Of a DNA stretch of 10,073 nt, positions 1 to 6,075 are shown piece after piece. A model generated the notes under the pieces. That model worked only from the letters and a program-made list of their open reading frames with translations. It made no database searches and had not been told where the DNA came from. Position 1 is the stretch's first letter. Each line of letters opens with the position of its first letter. This stretch comes from JBBDNC01 sp040877875. Its GTDB lineage: Bacteria; Bacteroidota; Rhodothermia; Balneolales; Balneolaceae. The stretch lies in contig JBBDNC010000206.1 of assembly GCA_040877875.1 (NCBI GenBank), positions 1 through 10,073 on the forward strand, given 5' to 3'. The position numbers and the translations under genes are program-made.

Positions 1-574
1 ATGCAGTAATGAAACTGATTTTCCAGGCATTTGGGAATGTTATATCGCGGGGATAAAAACGGATCAGTTCGTTTTTCTTGTATTCGAAATACTCCCCACG
101 GGCTTTCCTGATCTGGCTCGAAAAAATCTCATGGGTAATATTTTGATGAAGGCCTGCACAGGGCAGCAAACCGGCTCTTTGTTTTCTTTGTAATAAATGA
201 TAGAGGGGTTTCTCGAGAAAAGGGCTGAGATGAAAACCGAAAAGAGCAGTACCGTCACATCTTCTTGCACGTTTATCTGACCGCTGCAGGAAAACATGAA
301 GAATGACCCCATTAAATTCGGGGTTTGTATGGTGCAAATGGGTATACCAGTCATTTTCATCCCGATGAATCTCAATGTGGCCGTGCCAGAGAAGATTATC
401 GATTTGAATGCGTGCATTCAAAAAATCCGGCCCGGCACCCGGGTTCTGCTCACCCGGGTCTTCAATCCTCATCGCTTTCCTGCAACAGGTATGAATGGAC
501 CGGGTATCGAATTCGAGATGTTTCCAGATCCACTGAAGCAAAGATTCATGATATCTCCGCCGGGTTTTATGCAT
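1..574 (-). CDS. DUF2851 family protein, N-terminal part (runs off left edge)
   Basis: Reading the minus strand from the ATG at 572-574 gives 191 codons open to the window edge, so the C-terminal part lies outside. The N-terminal region has the DUF2851 pattern as I recall it: an aromatic-rich start with LLQWIWKHLEFDT, then PGEQNPGAGPDFLNARI, then LWHGHIEIHRDENDWYTH and FNGVILHVF. Family members are usually around 400 residues, so roughly half is present. The function of DUF2851 is unknown; the conserved NPGAGPDF, HIEIH and DW residues suggest a catalytic or metal-binding fold, which is inference. The start overlaps the end of the upstream YtxH-like gene by 8 bases, which suggests translational coupling; no clear Shine-Dalgarno precedes it. 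Family assignment is from memory of motifs. Confidence 0.82.
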   Translation of the reverse strand, partial: MHKTRRRYHESLLQWIWKHLEFDTRSIHTCCRKAMRIEDPGEQNPGAGPDFLNARIQIDNLLWHGHIEIHRDENDWYTHLHHTNPEFNGVILHVFLQRSDKRARRCDGTALFGFHLSPFLEKPLYHLLQRKQRAGLLPCAGLHQNITHEIFSSQIRKARGEYFEYKKNELIRFYPRDITFPNAWKISFITA

Positions 575-875
575 GACTCGTGTTGACTGTGCCTGTATCC
601 TCGATGGAGATCTCTTCAGTGGCATCATAAAGATCTGGAATCGACTTTTCGAAACTGTTTCTAATGTATTCGGTAAAGGCAGATACCGATTTTTTTCCGT
701 GATTTATGACCTTCCTGTTTTGTCCGCCGAACCATTTGCCTGCTTTTCTGTAGTTCTCTCTAATCTTCAGAATGTTCTTCCTGTCACTGCGGGAAATTAA
801 CAGCCACCCGGTCACTACGCCGGCTGACAGGCAACCGATGAATAGGAATAAATTTTTTGATTGATTACGATCCAT
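567..875 (-). CDS. YtxH-like small membrane protein
   Basis: A 102-residue protein. Residues about 8-27 (NLFLFIGCLSAGVVTGWLLI) form one membrane segment, followed directly by a basic RSDRKN stretch and a charged tail rich in Lys, Arg and Glu. This is the layout of YtxH/GvpP-type proteins: an N-terminal glycine-containing anchor followed by a soluble, probably helical region. A GGAG lies at 884-887, 8 bases before the ATG, which fixes the start. The gene overlaps the following DUF2851 gene by 8 bases, so the two are likely one operon. The family's role is not well defined; some members are general-stress proteins. The assignment rests on topology rather than a diagnostic motif. Confidence 0.7.
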   Translation of the reverse strand: MDRNQSKNLFLFIGCLSAGVVTGWLLISRSDRKNILKIRENYRKAGKWFGGQNRKVINHGKKSVSAFTEYIRNSFEKSIPDLYDATEEISIEDTGTVNTSHA

Positions 876-883
876 GGCGGGTT

Positions 884-887
884 CTCC
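884..887 (-). promoter_or_regulatory. Ribosome binding site of the YtxH-like gene
   Basis: The minus strand reads AGAGGAGAACCCGCC before the ATG, giving a GGAG core 8 bases upstream. This is one of the clearer Shine-Dalgarno sequences in the window, where several genes have none. Confidence 0.6.
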
Positions 888-889
888 TC

Positions 890-897
890 TATATTTG
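890..897 (+). promoter_or_regulatory. Candidate -7 promoter box for pyrR
   Basis: TATATTTG matches the Bacteroidota -7 consensus TAnnTTTG exactly. Identical octamers occur upstream of two other plus-strand genes, at 6002 and 7744. I find no TTTG at the expected -33 distance, so this is a half-match. It lies in the divergent region between the YtxH-like gene (minus) and pyrR (plus). Confidence 0.3.
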
Positions 898-1015
898 ATT
901 TTTATATTTTCTCTTCTCCGTCTTGACTCTCTATCTGCCTAACGAATGTTTTTGCTTTTCTGTTTCACATATGGGATTAAAAATGAATAAATTCGTAACA
1001 AATTTTATAAATCTG

Positions 1016-1546
1016 ATGACCATGGAAAATCAACCCTACATTACTTTGATGGATAACGCGCGGATCCGGCGAACTTTGAAACGGATGATTTATCAGATTG
1101 CCGAGAAAGCCAGGGAGAGGGATGTGTTGCTTGTCGGGTTGAATGAACGGGGCGCCGCGATGACAAAGGAGATGGAATCTCTTATGCAAAACGCTCTCGA
1201 CTGCCCTCCGGACGTTGCTTTCTTTAATTTGGATGACAAGAACCTTTCCGGGGTCGCAGCATCGATCCGAGAGGATCATGATTTTATGGGAAAGATGGTG
1301 GTGTTAGTGGATGATGTGATTTTTAGTGGTAAAACCATGTTTACGGCTTTACAGAAATTACTGGCTGACCTTGAATGTACTGTTTATATCGCTGTTCTCA
1401 TCGACAGGGGCCACCGCAGGATGCCTGTCCAGGCTGAATTTGTAGGGCGGGAAATTTCAACCAAGCCTAACGAACATGTGGAGTTAATTTTGAATGAAGG
1501 GAAAGCCGACCGGGTACTTCTTTATAAATTTAAACAGGATGCGTAG
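1016..1546 (+). CDS. pyrR: PyrR-type uracil phosphoribosyltransferase / pyrimidine regulator
   Basis: A type I phosphoribosyltransferase. Residues about 95-107 read VVLVDDVIFSGKT, the PRPP-binding motif with its paired aspartates (D99, D100). After it comes AVLIDRGHRRMPVQAEFVGREISTKPNE, the C-terminal signature typical of PyrR. PyrR proteins convert uracil and PRPP to UMP and, in Gram-positives, bind pyr mRNA leaders; whether this one regulates anything is unknown. From the ATG at 1016 it is 176 residues, close to the usual 178-180. In-frame ATGs also exist at 971, 983 and 1022. I prefer 1016 or 1022 because homologues usually start shortly before the LMD..IRRTLKR segment. No start has a strong Shine-Dalgarno. 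No other pyr gene is in the window, and I see no PyrR-binding loop in the leader. Confidence 0.88.
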   Translation: MTMENQPYITLMDNARIRRTLKRMIYQIAEKARERDVLLVGLNERGAAMTKEMESLMQNALDCPPDVAFFNLDDKNLSGVAASIREDHDFMGKMVVLVDDVIFSGKTMFTALQKLLADLECTVYIAVLIDRGHRRMPVQAEFVGREISTKPNEHVELILNEGKADRVLLYKFKQDA

Positions 1547-1596
1547 AAGTAAGTTTATGGGCCTTCCCCGTTTTAATACTCAAGATATTTTTTAGT

Positions 1597-2496
1597 GTGA
1601 AAAGAATTCAGACGTTTGTTTTACTGTTTTTATTTTTGTCCGTCTATTCGGCCTATGCACAGCAAACCGAACTGCTTGCAGAAATTGAAAATCCGAATGT
1701 ACCGGATACGCTGACTGGCTGGGATGTGAACTGGACGTTGAACCTGAACGGGGCACAGGCCAGTTATTCGAATTGGGCAAAAGGAGGATCCAATTCCGTC
1801 AGTATCAACGGAGCCTCGCTGTTTCAGCTCCTTTATCGCCAAGACCGGTTTGCCTATGAGTTTTGGCTGAGAGGGCGGTATGGACAGACCCGGATCAAGG
1901 ATGAAGGGGTTCGTAAAACGGACGACCGGCTGGCGCTCAGAAACCGGTTTCTCTACGATTTAAGCAAGGAACATAACGAATTTAAAATATTTACCAACCT
2001 GAATTTCGAGACGCAATTCGACAAGGGGTATGATTTTGGAGCCGGCCCGGAGGGGGAAGATGTGTTGATCTCCGATTTTTTTGCTCCCGCTTATTTTGTC
2101 CAAAATGCCGGTTTGGCTTACTACCCGGAGCGTAATGTTTCGATCGAAACGGGACTTGGACTCAAGCAGACAGTTGTCCGGGAACCCCTTTTGTCGACCC
2201 GGTATGGCCTGGATGAAGGTCAGCGGTTTAAATCGGAAGCCGGCTATACATTCGGCATGAATGTACAAGTGGGGATTATGGAAAATGTGGTTTATACAGG
2301 CTATCTGGAGACATTTTCTAACTTGTTAAAACCGGTTTCCAGTACGGATATTTTTATTACAAATGAGTTTGTGGGAAAAATCAATAATTTCCTGAACGCC
2401 ACCTTTCAGTTTAACCTGATCTTTGATGATGATTTTTCAAATGAAATGCAGGTTAGCCAATTACTGTCGGCCGGGGTTTCCGTCAGCATTTTTTAA
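1597..2496 (+). CDS. Exported DUF3078 family protein (probable outer-membrane-associated)
   Basis: A 299-residue protein with a signal peptide: basic MKRIQ, a hydrophobic core at about residues 7-18, and probable cleavage after SAYA at residue 21. The mature part opens with LNLNGAQASYSNWAKGGSNS, the aromatic/Gly/Asn-rich segment typical of DUF3078 proteins in Bacteroidota. The rest alternates aromatic and polar residues, as in beta-barrel or surface-strand proteins, and it ends in F (SVSIF), common for outer-membrane proteins. Function unknown. The start is GTG at 1597; no in-frame ATG lies between the previous stop and the signal peptide, and the signal peptide begins exactly here. It lies 50 bases after pyrR and may be co-transcribed, although the functions appear unrelated. 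Confidence 0.82.
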   Translation: MKRIQTFVLLFLFLSVYSAYAQQTELLAEIENPNVPDTLTGWDVNWTLNLNGAQASYSNWAKGGSNSVSINGASLFQLLYRQDRFAYEFWLRGRYGQTRIKDEGVRKTDDRLALRNRFLYDLSKEHNEFKIFTNLNFETQFDKGYDFGAGPEGEDVLISDFFAPAYFVQNAGLAYYPERNVSIETGLGLKQTVVREPLLSTRYGLDEGQRFKSEAGYTFGMNVQVGIMENVVYTGYLETFSNLLKPVSSTDIFITNEFVGKINNFLNATFQFNLIFDDDFSNEMQVSQLLSAGVSVSIF

Positions 2497-2601
2497 TCTT
2501 TTCCTGCTTGTAAAAGGAACTGGCACTGGATCTTCCCTGACGGATGACAAGTTATCGGGCCCCTGTCTATAGCAGCATTCGGGCCCTTGAGGATGTGAGA
2601 C

Positions 2602-2605
2602 GGAG
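2602..2605 (+). promoter_or_regulatory. Ribosome binding site of the PLP decarboxylase-like gene
   Basis: GGAG lies 6 bases before the ATG at 2612, in the context GAGACGGAGAACGAT. It supports the chosen start. Confidence 0.55.
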
Positions 2606-2611
2606 AACGAT

Positions 2612-3964
2612 ATGAACCGCTACCAGAACTATTTGCCTCTTTTAAGAAAAGCTTTGGAAGATCTTGACGACTGGCGAAGTTCGTTTGGAGAGCTTCCGTG
2701 GGGCGGCCAGGAACTTGCAGAACTGGGGCCTGTGATGGACAGGTTCGTGGAGGAAATCAAATCAAGCTATCCCTTTCACCATCCATCCTACGCAGGCCAG
2801 ATGCTGAAGCCCCCTCATCCGGCTGCATGGCTTGCCTATACCCTGGCCATGACAATCAATCCCAATAATCATGCCCTGGACGGGGGACCCGCCACATCCA
2901 AAATGGAAAAGGAGGTCGTTGCCAAACTTGCAAAGATGGCAGGATATGGTGAGGATTTCCTGGGACATCTTACCTCCGGCGGGACGGTTGCGAATTTGGA
3001 AGCACTCTGGATATCCCGGGAGCTGCAGCCGGGAAAATGTGTGGCTTCAACGGCAGATGCCCACTATACACATGAAAGGATGTGCAGGATCTTGAATATC
3101 GAGCATCTTTCGATTCCTATTGATGGGAACGGGGAACCTGATTTTGACTTCCTGGAGCGGGAGGGTCACCGCATCGGTACGGTTGTGGTTACGATGGGGA
3201 CAACGAGCCTTGGCAGGGTCGAACCGCTTCACCGCTTTCTGGACCGGGCTCGGGCGAAGGGGATCCGGGTGCATGTAGATGCAGCATACGGAGGCTTTTT
3301 CAAACTGATCGCGGGAACCCTTGGTGTGGATCAAACTCCGTGGGACGTTTTGGGAGAGGCGGATAGTATTGTGATCGACCCTCATAAACATGGATTGCAA
3401 CCCTACGGTTGCGGAAGTATTTTGTTCAGCGATCCGTCGGTGGGCCGGTTTTACAAACATGACTCACCTTATACCTATTTTACAAGTGAGGATCTTCATT
3501 TGGGTGAAATTACTCTCGAGTGTTCCAGGGCCGGGGCTTCGGCAGCGGCGCTCTGGGTAACATTGGAGCTACTGCCACTAACGGCCGGCGGACTGGGACG
3601 GATATTGGGTTCCTGCCGAAATGCAGCATTAGAGCTGGAAAAAAAATTAAACCGATCCGACCGGTTTACGGTCTATACAAATACCGAGCTGGATATTGTG
3701 ACCTATTTTCCCATTCCTGAAGCTAAAAAAGCCTCTTCAGTGACCCGGCTTTCAAAGAAAGTATTTAAACAATGTATGGAGCAGAACCCGGATCAATCTC
3801 TTTTCCTGAGTTTATGCCAAATACCTGCCGATTCCTTTGCAAAACTGCATCCGGATTATGAACCCGATCGCGGGATGGTTACAATCCTTCGAAGTGTATT
3901 AATGAAACCGGAACATGAAAATTTTGTGAATGAAATCATGAACCGCCTGGAAAAACAGGTTTAA
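2612..3964 (+). CDS. PLP-dependent group II decarboxylase-like enzyme
   Basis: A 450-residue fold-type I PLP enzyme of the aromatic-L-amino-acid/glutamate/diaminobutyrate decarboxylase superfamily. Visible elements in order: HHPSYAGQM near residue 56; LTSGGTVANLEAL, with SGGT at 122-125, a phosphate-binding loop; HYTHERMCRIL, with H151 in the position that stacks on the cofactor; VHVDAAYGGFF, with D223 for the pyridine nitrogen and A225; and VIDPHKHGLQPYGCG, with K259 as the Schiff-base lysine; followed by ECSRAGA. Homologues often have DPHKW at the lysine; here it is DPHKH. The substrate cannot be read from sequence. Amino acid decarboxylation (for example aspartate, tyrosine or diaminobutyrate) is the likeliest chemistry, but a related C-C lyase is possible. 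It probably forms an operon with the small gene 14 bases downstream. Confidence 0.85.
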   Translation: MNRYQNYLPLLRKALEDLDDWRSSFGELPWGGQELAELGPVMDRFVEEIKSSYPFHHPSYAGQMLKPPHPAAWLAYTLAMTINPNNHALDGGPATSKMEKEVVAKLAKMAGYGEDFLGHLTSGGTVANLEALWISRELQPGKCVASTADAHYTHERMCRILNIEHLSIPIDGNGEPDFDFLEREGHRIGTVVVTMGTTSLGRVEPLHRFLDRARAKGIRVHVDAAYGGFFKLIAGTLGVDQTPWDVLGEADSIVIDPHKHGLQPYGCGSILFSDPSVGRFYKHDSPYTYFTSEDLHLGEITLECSRAGASAAALWVTLELLPLTAGGLGRILGSCRNAALELEKKLNRSDRFTVYTNTELDIVTYFPIPEAKKASSVTRLSKKVFKQCMEQNPDQSLFLSLCQIPADSFAKLHPDYEPDRGMVTILRSVLMKPEHENFVNEIMNRLEKQV

Positions 3965-3978
3965 ACAATTGGAGCCTG

Positions 3979-4380
3979 ATGGTTATGGAGTATCAGACAA
4001 AGAATGTACCCTTTCGAATAACGGACATCAATCTTGGCTTTCAGGAAGCCGAGGGAGTGCTGAGGCTTTCGGGGGATAGACTTGTATTTGAATTCAAGAT
4101 CAAGGACGCCCTGGGATTGTCCGTCAAATCAGATGTAAAGGAAATACATCTTCCCCTTGAAGAACTGGAAAACGTGGAGGTCATTGACTGGTGGATCACT
4201 CTCCGCCTGGTCATTTCTGTCCGATCGATCAAGGCTTTGGATGAACTCCCCAACGTGGAATCAGGCAGAGTCAAATTGAAAATTGCCCGCAAATATCGCA
4301 GGCTGTTAAAAGAATTTGTCTCAAGAGTCCGGCTTGCATTGTCTGAAATCCGGCTGAATCAACTGAATGGAAACAGTTAA
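3979..4380 (+). CDS. Small conserved-looking protein, unknown function (possible PH-like fold)
   Basis: A 133-residue soluble protein with no signal peptide or membrane segment. It has alternating beta-strand-like stretches (GVLRLSGDRLVFEFKIKD, VKEIHLPLEELENVEVIDW, LRLVISVRS) followed by a basic helical C-terminus. The pattern of an LxGDxLVFE strand and a later IPLxxLxxVE strand resembles bacterial pleckstrin-homology-like domains; this is inference, and I do not recognise a named family. A GGAG at 3971-3974 lies 4 bases before the ATG at 3979 and 10 bases before the in-frame ATG at 3985, so the true start could be either. The gene lies 14 bases after the decarboxylase-like gene, probably in the same operon. 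The last codons (AAC AGT TAA) lie in an AACAGT-type repeat that marks the edge of an intergenic repeat element. Confidence 0.75.
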   Translation: MVMEYQTKNVPFRITDINLGFQEAEGVLRLSGDRLVFEFKIKDALGLSVKSDVKEIHLPLEELENVEVIDWWITLRLVISVRSIKALDELPNVESGRVKLKIARKYRRLLKEFVSRVRLALSEIRLNQLNGNS

Positions 4381-4405
4381 CAGTGTGTCCGTGAAACAGT
4401 GTGTC
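4372..4405 (+). repeat. AACAGT-type short repeats at the gene end
   Basis: AACAGTT and AACAGTG sit in tandem at 4372-4385. AACAGTGTGTC then occurs twice, at 4379-4389 and 4395-4405. The first unit contains the TAA stop of the preceding gene. Matching AACAGTG/AACAGTA units flank the other repeat copy after the glycyl-tRNA synthetase gene. Confidence 0.65.
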
Positions 4406-4599
4406 ATCTGCCAGCTGGCGGAAGTGTGTTAGGGGTTCAGTGAGAAGTGCTCATTTTTTGCACGCGAAGCGAAAACGCAGAAGGCAAATGTGAGAAGGTT
4501 ACAGATTCAGTAGGGTTTTTCCGGCGGCTGTCAATCTAAAGAGGAGATCTGAATCACTCCCCCATTGGCAGTGAACCTCAACCGAAAACCTGACACACT
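4398..4599 (-). repeat. Intergenic repeat element, copy A (MITE/REP-like)
   Basis: The stretch between two convergent genes is bounded by a perfect 9-base inverted repeat, AGTGTGTCA at 4398-4406 and TGACACACT at 4591-4599. Its right part (4490-4599), read on the minus strand, aligns along its whole length with 7565-7675, about three quarters identical by eye with a few small gaps. Shared blocks include TGCCAATGGG, CCGGAAAAA and a terminal CCTTCTCAC/CCTTTTCAC. The left part contains a near-palindrome at 4407-4422. I see no target-site duplication and no coding capacity, so mobility is inference. Confidence 0.6.
4407..4422. repeat. 16-base near-palindrome TCTGCCAGCTGGCGGA
   Basis: Palindromic apart from one mismatched pair. 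It is closely similar to the perfect palindrome TCCGCCGGCCGGCGGA at 7764-7779; both fit TCYGCCRGCYGGCGGA. Each lies near a copy of the intergenic repeat, which suggests a dispersed REP-type motif. Confidence 0.5.
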
Positions 4600-4620
4600 A
4601 TATCTATATAAACTGAAAAT

Positions 4621-5685
4621 TTATTTTTTCGGCGTTAGGAATTCCCTGTATACGAGCAGTTCTGCATTCAGAATGGCTCCGCCGGCGGCACCACGCACCG
4701 TATTGTGGGCCATCGCAACGAACGAAAAATCGAGGACACTGGAAGCCCGTATCCGCCCGATTGCCGTTCTCATTCCCCGCTCTTCATCCGCATGGAGCAA
4801 TGGCTGCGGATAGTGTTCATCGCTGTAGACAAACAGAGGATATTTCGGTGCCGATGGCAACATGAGGTCACTCAATGGATTCTTCCAGTTTTCAAACAGT
4901 TCCCTGACTTCCGACACATCCTTCGGTTTGTTCTTTACACCTGCCGTTATGGAGAGCAGATGCCCGTTTCTGACCGGGACACGGGTTGCCGTTGCCTGAA
5001 TGGGAAAATCTAAAAATCTGACTTGTTCCCCTTCAAGCGTGCCGAGAATCTTCAGGGGTTCCGTCTGAATTTTGGATTCCTCTCCCCCGATAAACGGGAT
5101 CACATTCCCCAGGATATCGAGGCTGGGGACCCCGGGATATCCTGCTCCGGAGATCGCCTGCATAGAGGTAACCAAGACCGAGCCCAAATCAAAGGCATCA
5201 TATAAAGGCTTGAGAGCCATGACCAACGGAACGACTACACAATTCGGGTTGGTCACAATCCAGCCGGAGTTGTCATCCGTAAACGTCTGGTGGCGGATCA
5301 ATTCAACGTGGTCCGGGTTCACTTCCGGCACAAGGAGAGGGACCTGTTCATTCATCCTGTGATTTTTTGCATTCGAAATAACCGGAATCCCGGCACTTGC
5401 AAAATCGGATTCAATGGATTCGGCTACCGAGGAATCCAGCCCGGAAAAGACAAAATCAACGTCTTTGAAATTGGAAGGTTTACATGCAGATACATTTTTT
5501 TTGGCAATCACCTCCGGAAGCGGAATGCTCTCTATCCATTGCGCGGCTTCCCGGTAGGGTTTTCCGGCCGAACGGGCGGATGCACCCAGCACCTGAATGG
5601 TAAACCACGGGTGATTTTTAAGAAGACGAATAAATTTTTGTCCGACGGCACCTGTTGCCCCCAGAATACCTACATTAAAATTCAT
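4621..5685 (-). CDS. asd: Aspartate-semialdehyde dehydrogenase, archaeal/yeast-type
   Basis: Catalyses NADPH-dependent reduction of L-aspartyl-4-phosphate to aspartate semialdehyde, the branch point toward lysine/DAP, threonine and methionine, in the cytosol. From the ATG at 5683-5685 the protein has 354 residues and opens with MNFNVGILGATGAVGQ, the NADP-binding GxxGxVG loop. The catalytic cysteine is in TNPNCVV (C149) and the probable acid/base histidine is in RNGHLLS (H242). The segment SGAGYPGVPSLDILGNVIPF, followed by GGEESK, is typical of the archaeal/fungal subtype rather than the enterobacterial one. The frame extends 16 codons upstream to 5733, but the Rossmann motif begins directly at the chosen Met, so the longer start is unlikely. 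No Shine-Dalgarno is visible. The gene is convergent with the operon to its left and separated from it by repeat copy A. Confidence 0.93.
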   Translation of the reverse strand: MNFNVGILGATGAVGQKFIRLLKNHPWFTIQVLGASARSAGKPYREAAQWIESIPLPEVIAKKNVSACKPSNFKDVDFVFSGLDSSVAESIESDFASAGIPVISNAKNHRMNEQVPLLVPEVNPDHVELIRHQTFTDDNSGWIVTNPNCVVVPLVMALKPLYDAFDLGSVLVTSMQAISGAGYPGVPSLDILGNVIPFIGGEESKIQTEPLKILGTLEGEQVRFLDFPIQATATRVPVRNGHLLSITAGVKNKPKDVSEVRELFENWKNPLSDLMLPSAPKYPLFVYSDEHYPQPLLHADEERGMRTAIGRIRASSVLDFSFVAMAHNTVRGAAGGAILNAELLVYREFLTPKK

Positions 5686-5924
5686 TGTGAAGAAGATATA
5701 TGGATTGTCGTTGACAGATTGTGTGAAAGACAAGGTGTAGTCCGGAAAGTCAGGATTTAAACCTGAATCCTGCAGGACCGTTTGCCGATTCCGACGGTTG
5801 TTACGCGGGATTCTTTTCCGTCTGTTGCCGGTGACGTGCCTCGGTGTCCTTTCAAATTTTTATTTTCAGCTTGTAAAAATAAGGAATCATCAGGACAATT
5901 GATTCATCATAGATCATATTTTTC

Positions 5925-6047
5925 CTATCTTCCTTTTTTTGGTTTCCGGTTACGGATGATTCGTTCCTGGTCCGGTATGAAAATTCCGGTTGGCGTCAAC
6001 CTATATTTGTTAAACTTTCCAGGGACTTCGTAACCTTTGTCAATCAT
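5925..6047 (-). CDS. Possible 40-residue basic small protein
   Basis: A minus-strand frame from ATG 6047 to TAG 5925. It starts MIDKGYEVPGKFNKYRLTP, continues TGIFIPDQERII and ends in a strongly basic RNRKPKKGR. The composition (Lys, Gly, Pro, Ile, no Cys) looks more protein-like than most chance frames here. Against it: no Shine-Dalgarno, no family I recognise, only 28 bases to the divergent glyS start, and a candidate glyS promoter box inside it. If real, it would lie upstream of asd on the same strand. Confidence 0.28.
   Translation of the reverse strand: MIDKGYEVPGKFNKYRLTPTGIFIPDQERIIRNRKPKKGR
6002..6009 (+). promoter_or_regulatory. Candidate -7 promoter box for glyS
   Basis: TATATTTG, an exact match to TAnnTTTG, lies 66 bases before the glyS ATG. 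It is identical to the boxes at 890 and 7744. No convincing -33 element is at the usual distance. Confidence 0.3.
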
Positions 6048-6075
6048 TTTTAATCGATAACTAATTCTCAAATAA

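Larger units (their letters stand above)
5686..6075. other. Divergent intergenic region between asd and glyS
   Basis: About 390 bases separate the two divergent starts. It holds a candidate -7 box (6002-6009), a possible 40-codon minus-strand reading frame (5925-6047), and an inverted repeat CAGGATT/AATCCTG with an 8-base loop (5751-5772) inside the asd leader and without a U-run. I looked for a lysine, SAM, cobalamin or glycine riboswitch and for a leader peptide rich in Thr, Met or Lys, and recognised none. Confidence 0.5.

Noticed and set aside
64..417. 117-codon minus-strand frame and overlapping plus-strand frames at 296-586
   Set aside because: They are out-of-frame shadows of the DUF2851 gene, which explains the region with recognisable motifs.
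898..1015. PyrR-binding loop or pyr attenuator in the pyrR leader
   Set aside because: No conserved PyrR-loop consensus and no terminator stem in this stretch.
2555..2589. Direct repeat TCGGGCCCYTG at 2555-2565 and 2579-2589
   Set aside because: Only 11 bases with one mismatch and no further copies seen in the window; probably chance, although close to the decarboxylase start.
5686..5900. Riboswitch or amino-acid leader upstream of asd
   Set aside because: The leader has some hairpin potential (5751-5772), but I could match no riboswitch consensus, terminator or codon-biased leader peptide.
5782..6033. 83-codon plus-strand frame in the asd-glyS gap
   Set aside because: Composition rich in Ser, Arg and Phe without any motif, no ribosome site, and it contains the candidate glyS promoter box.
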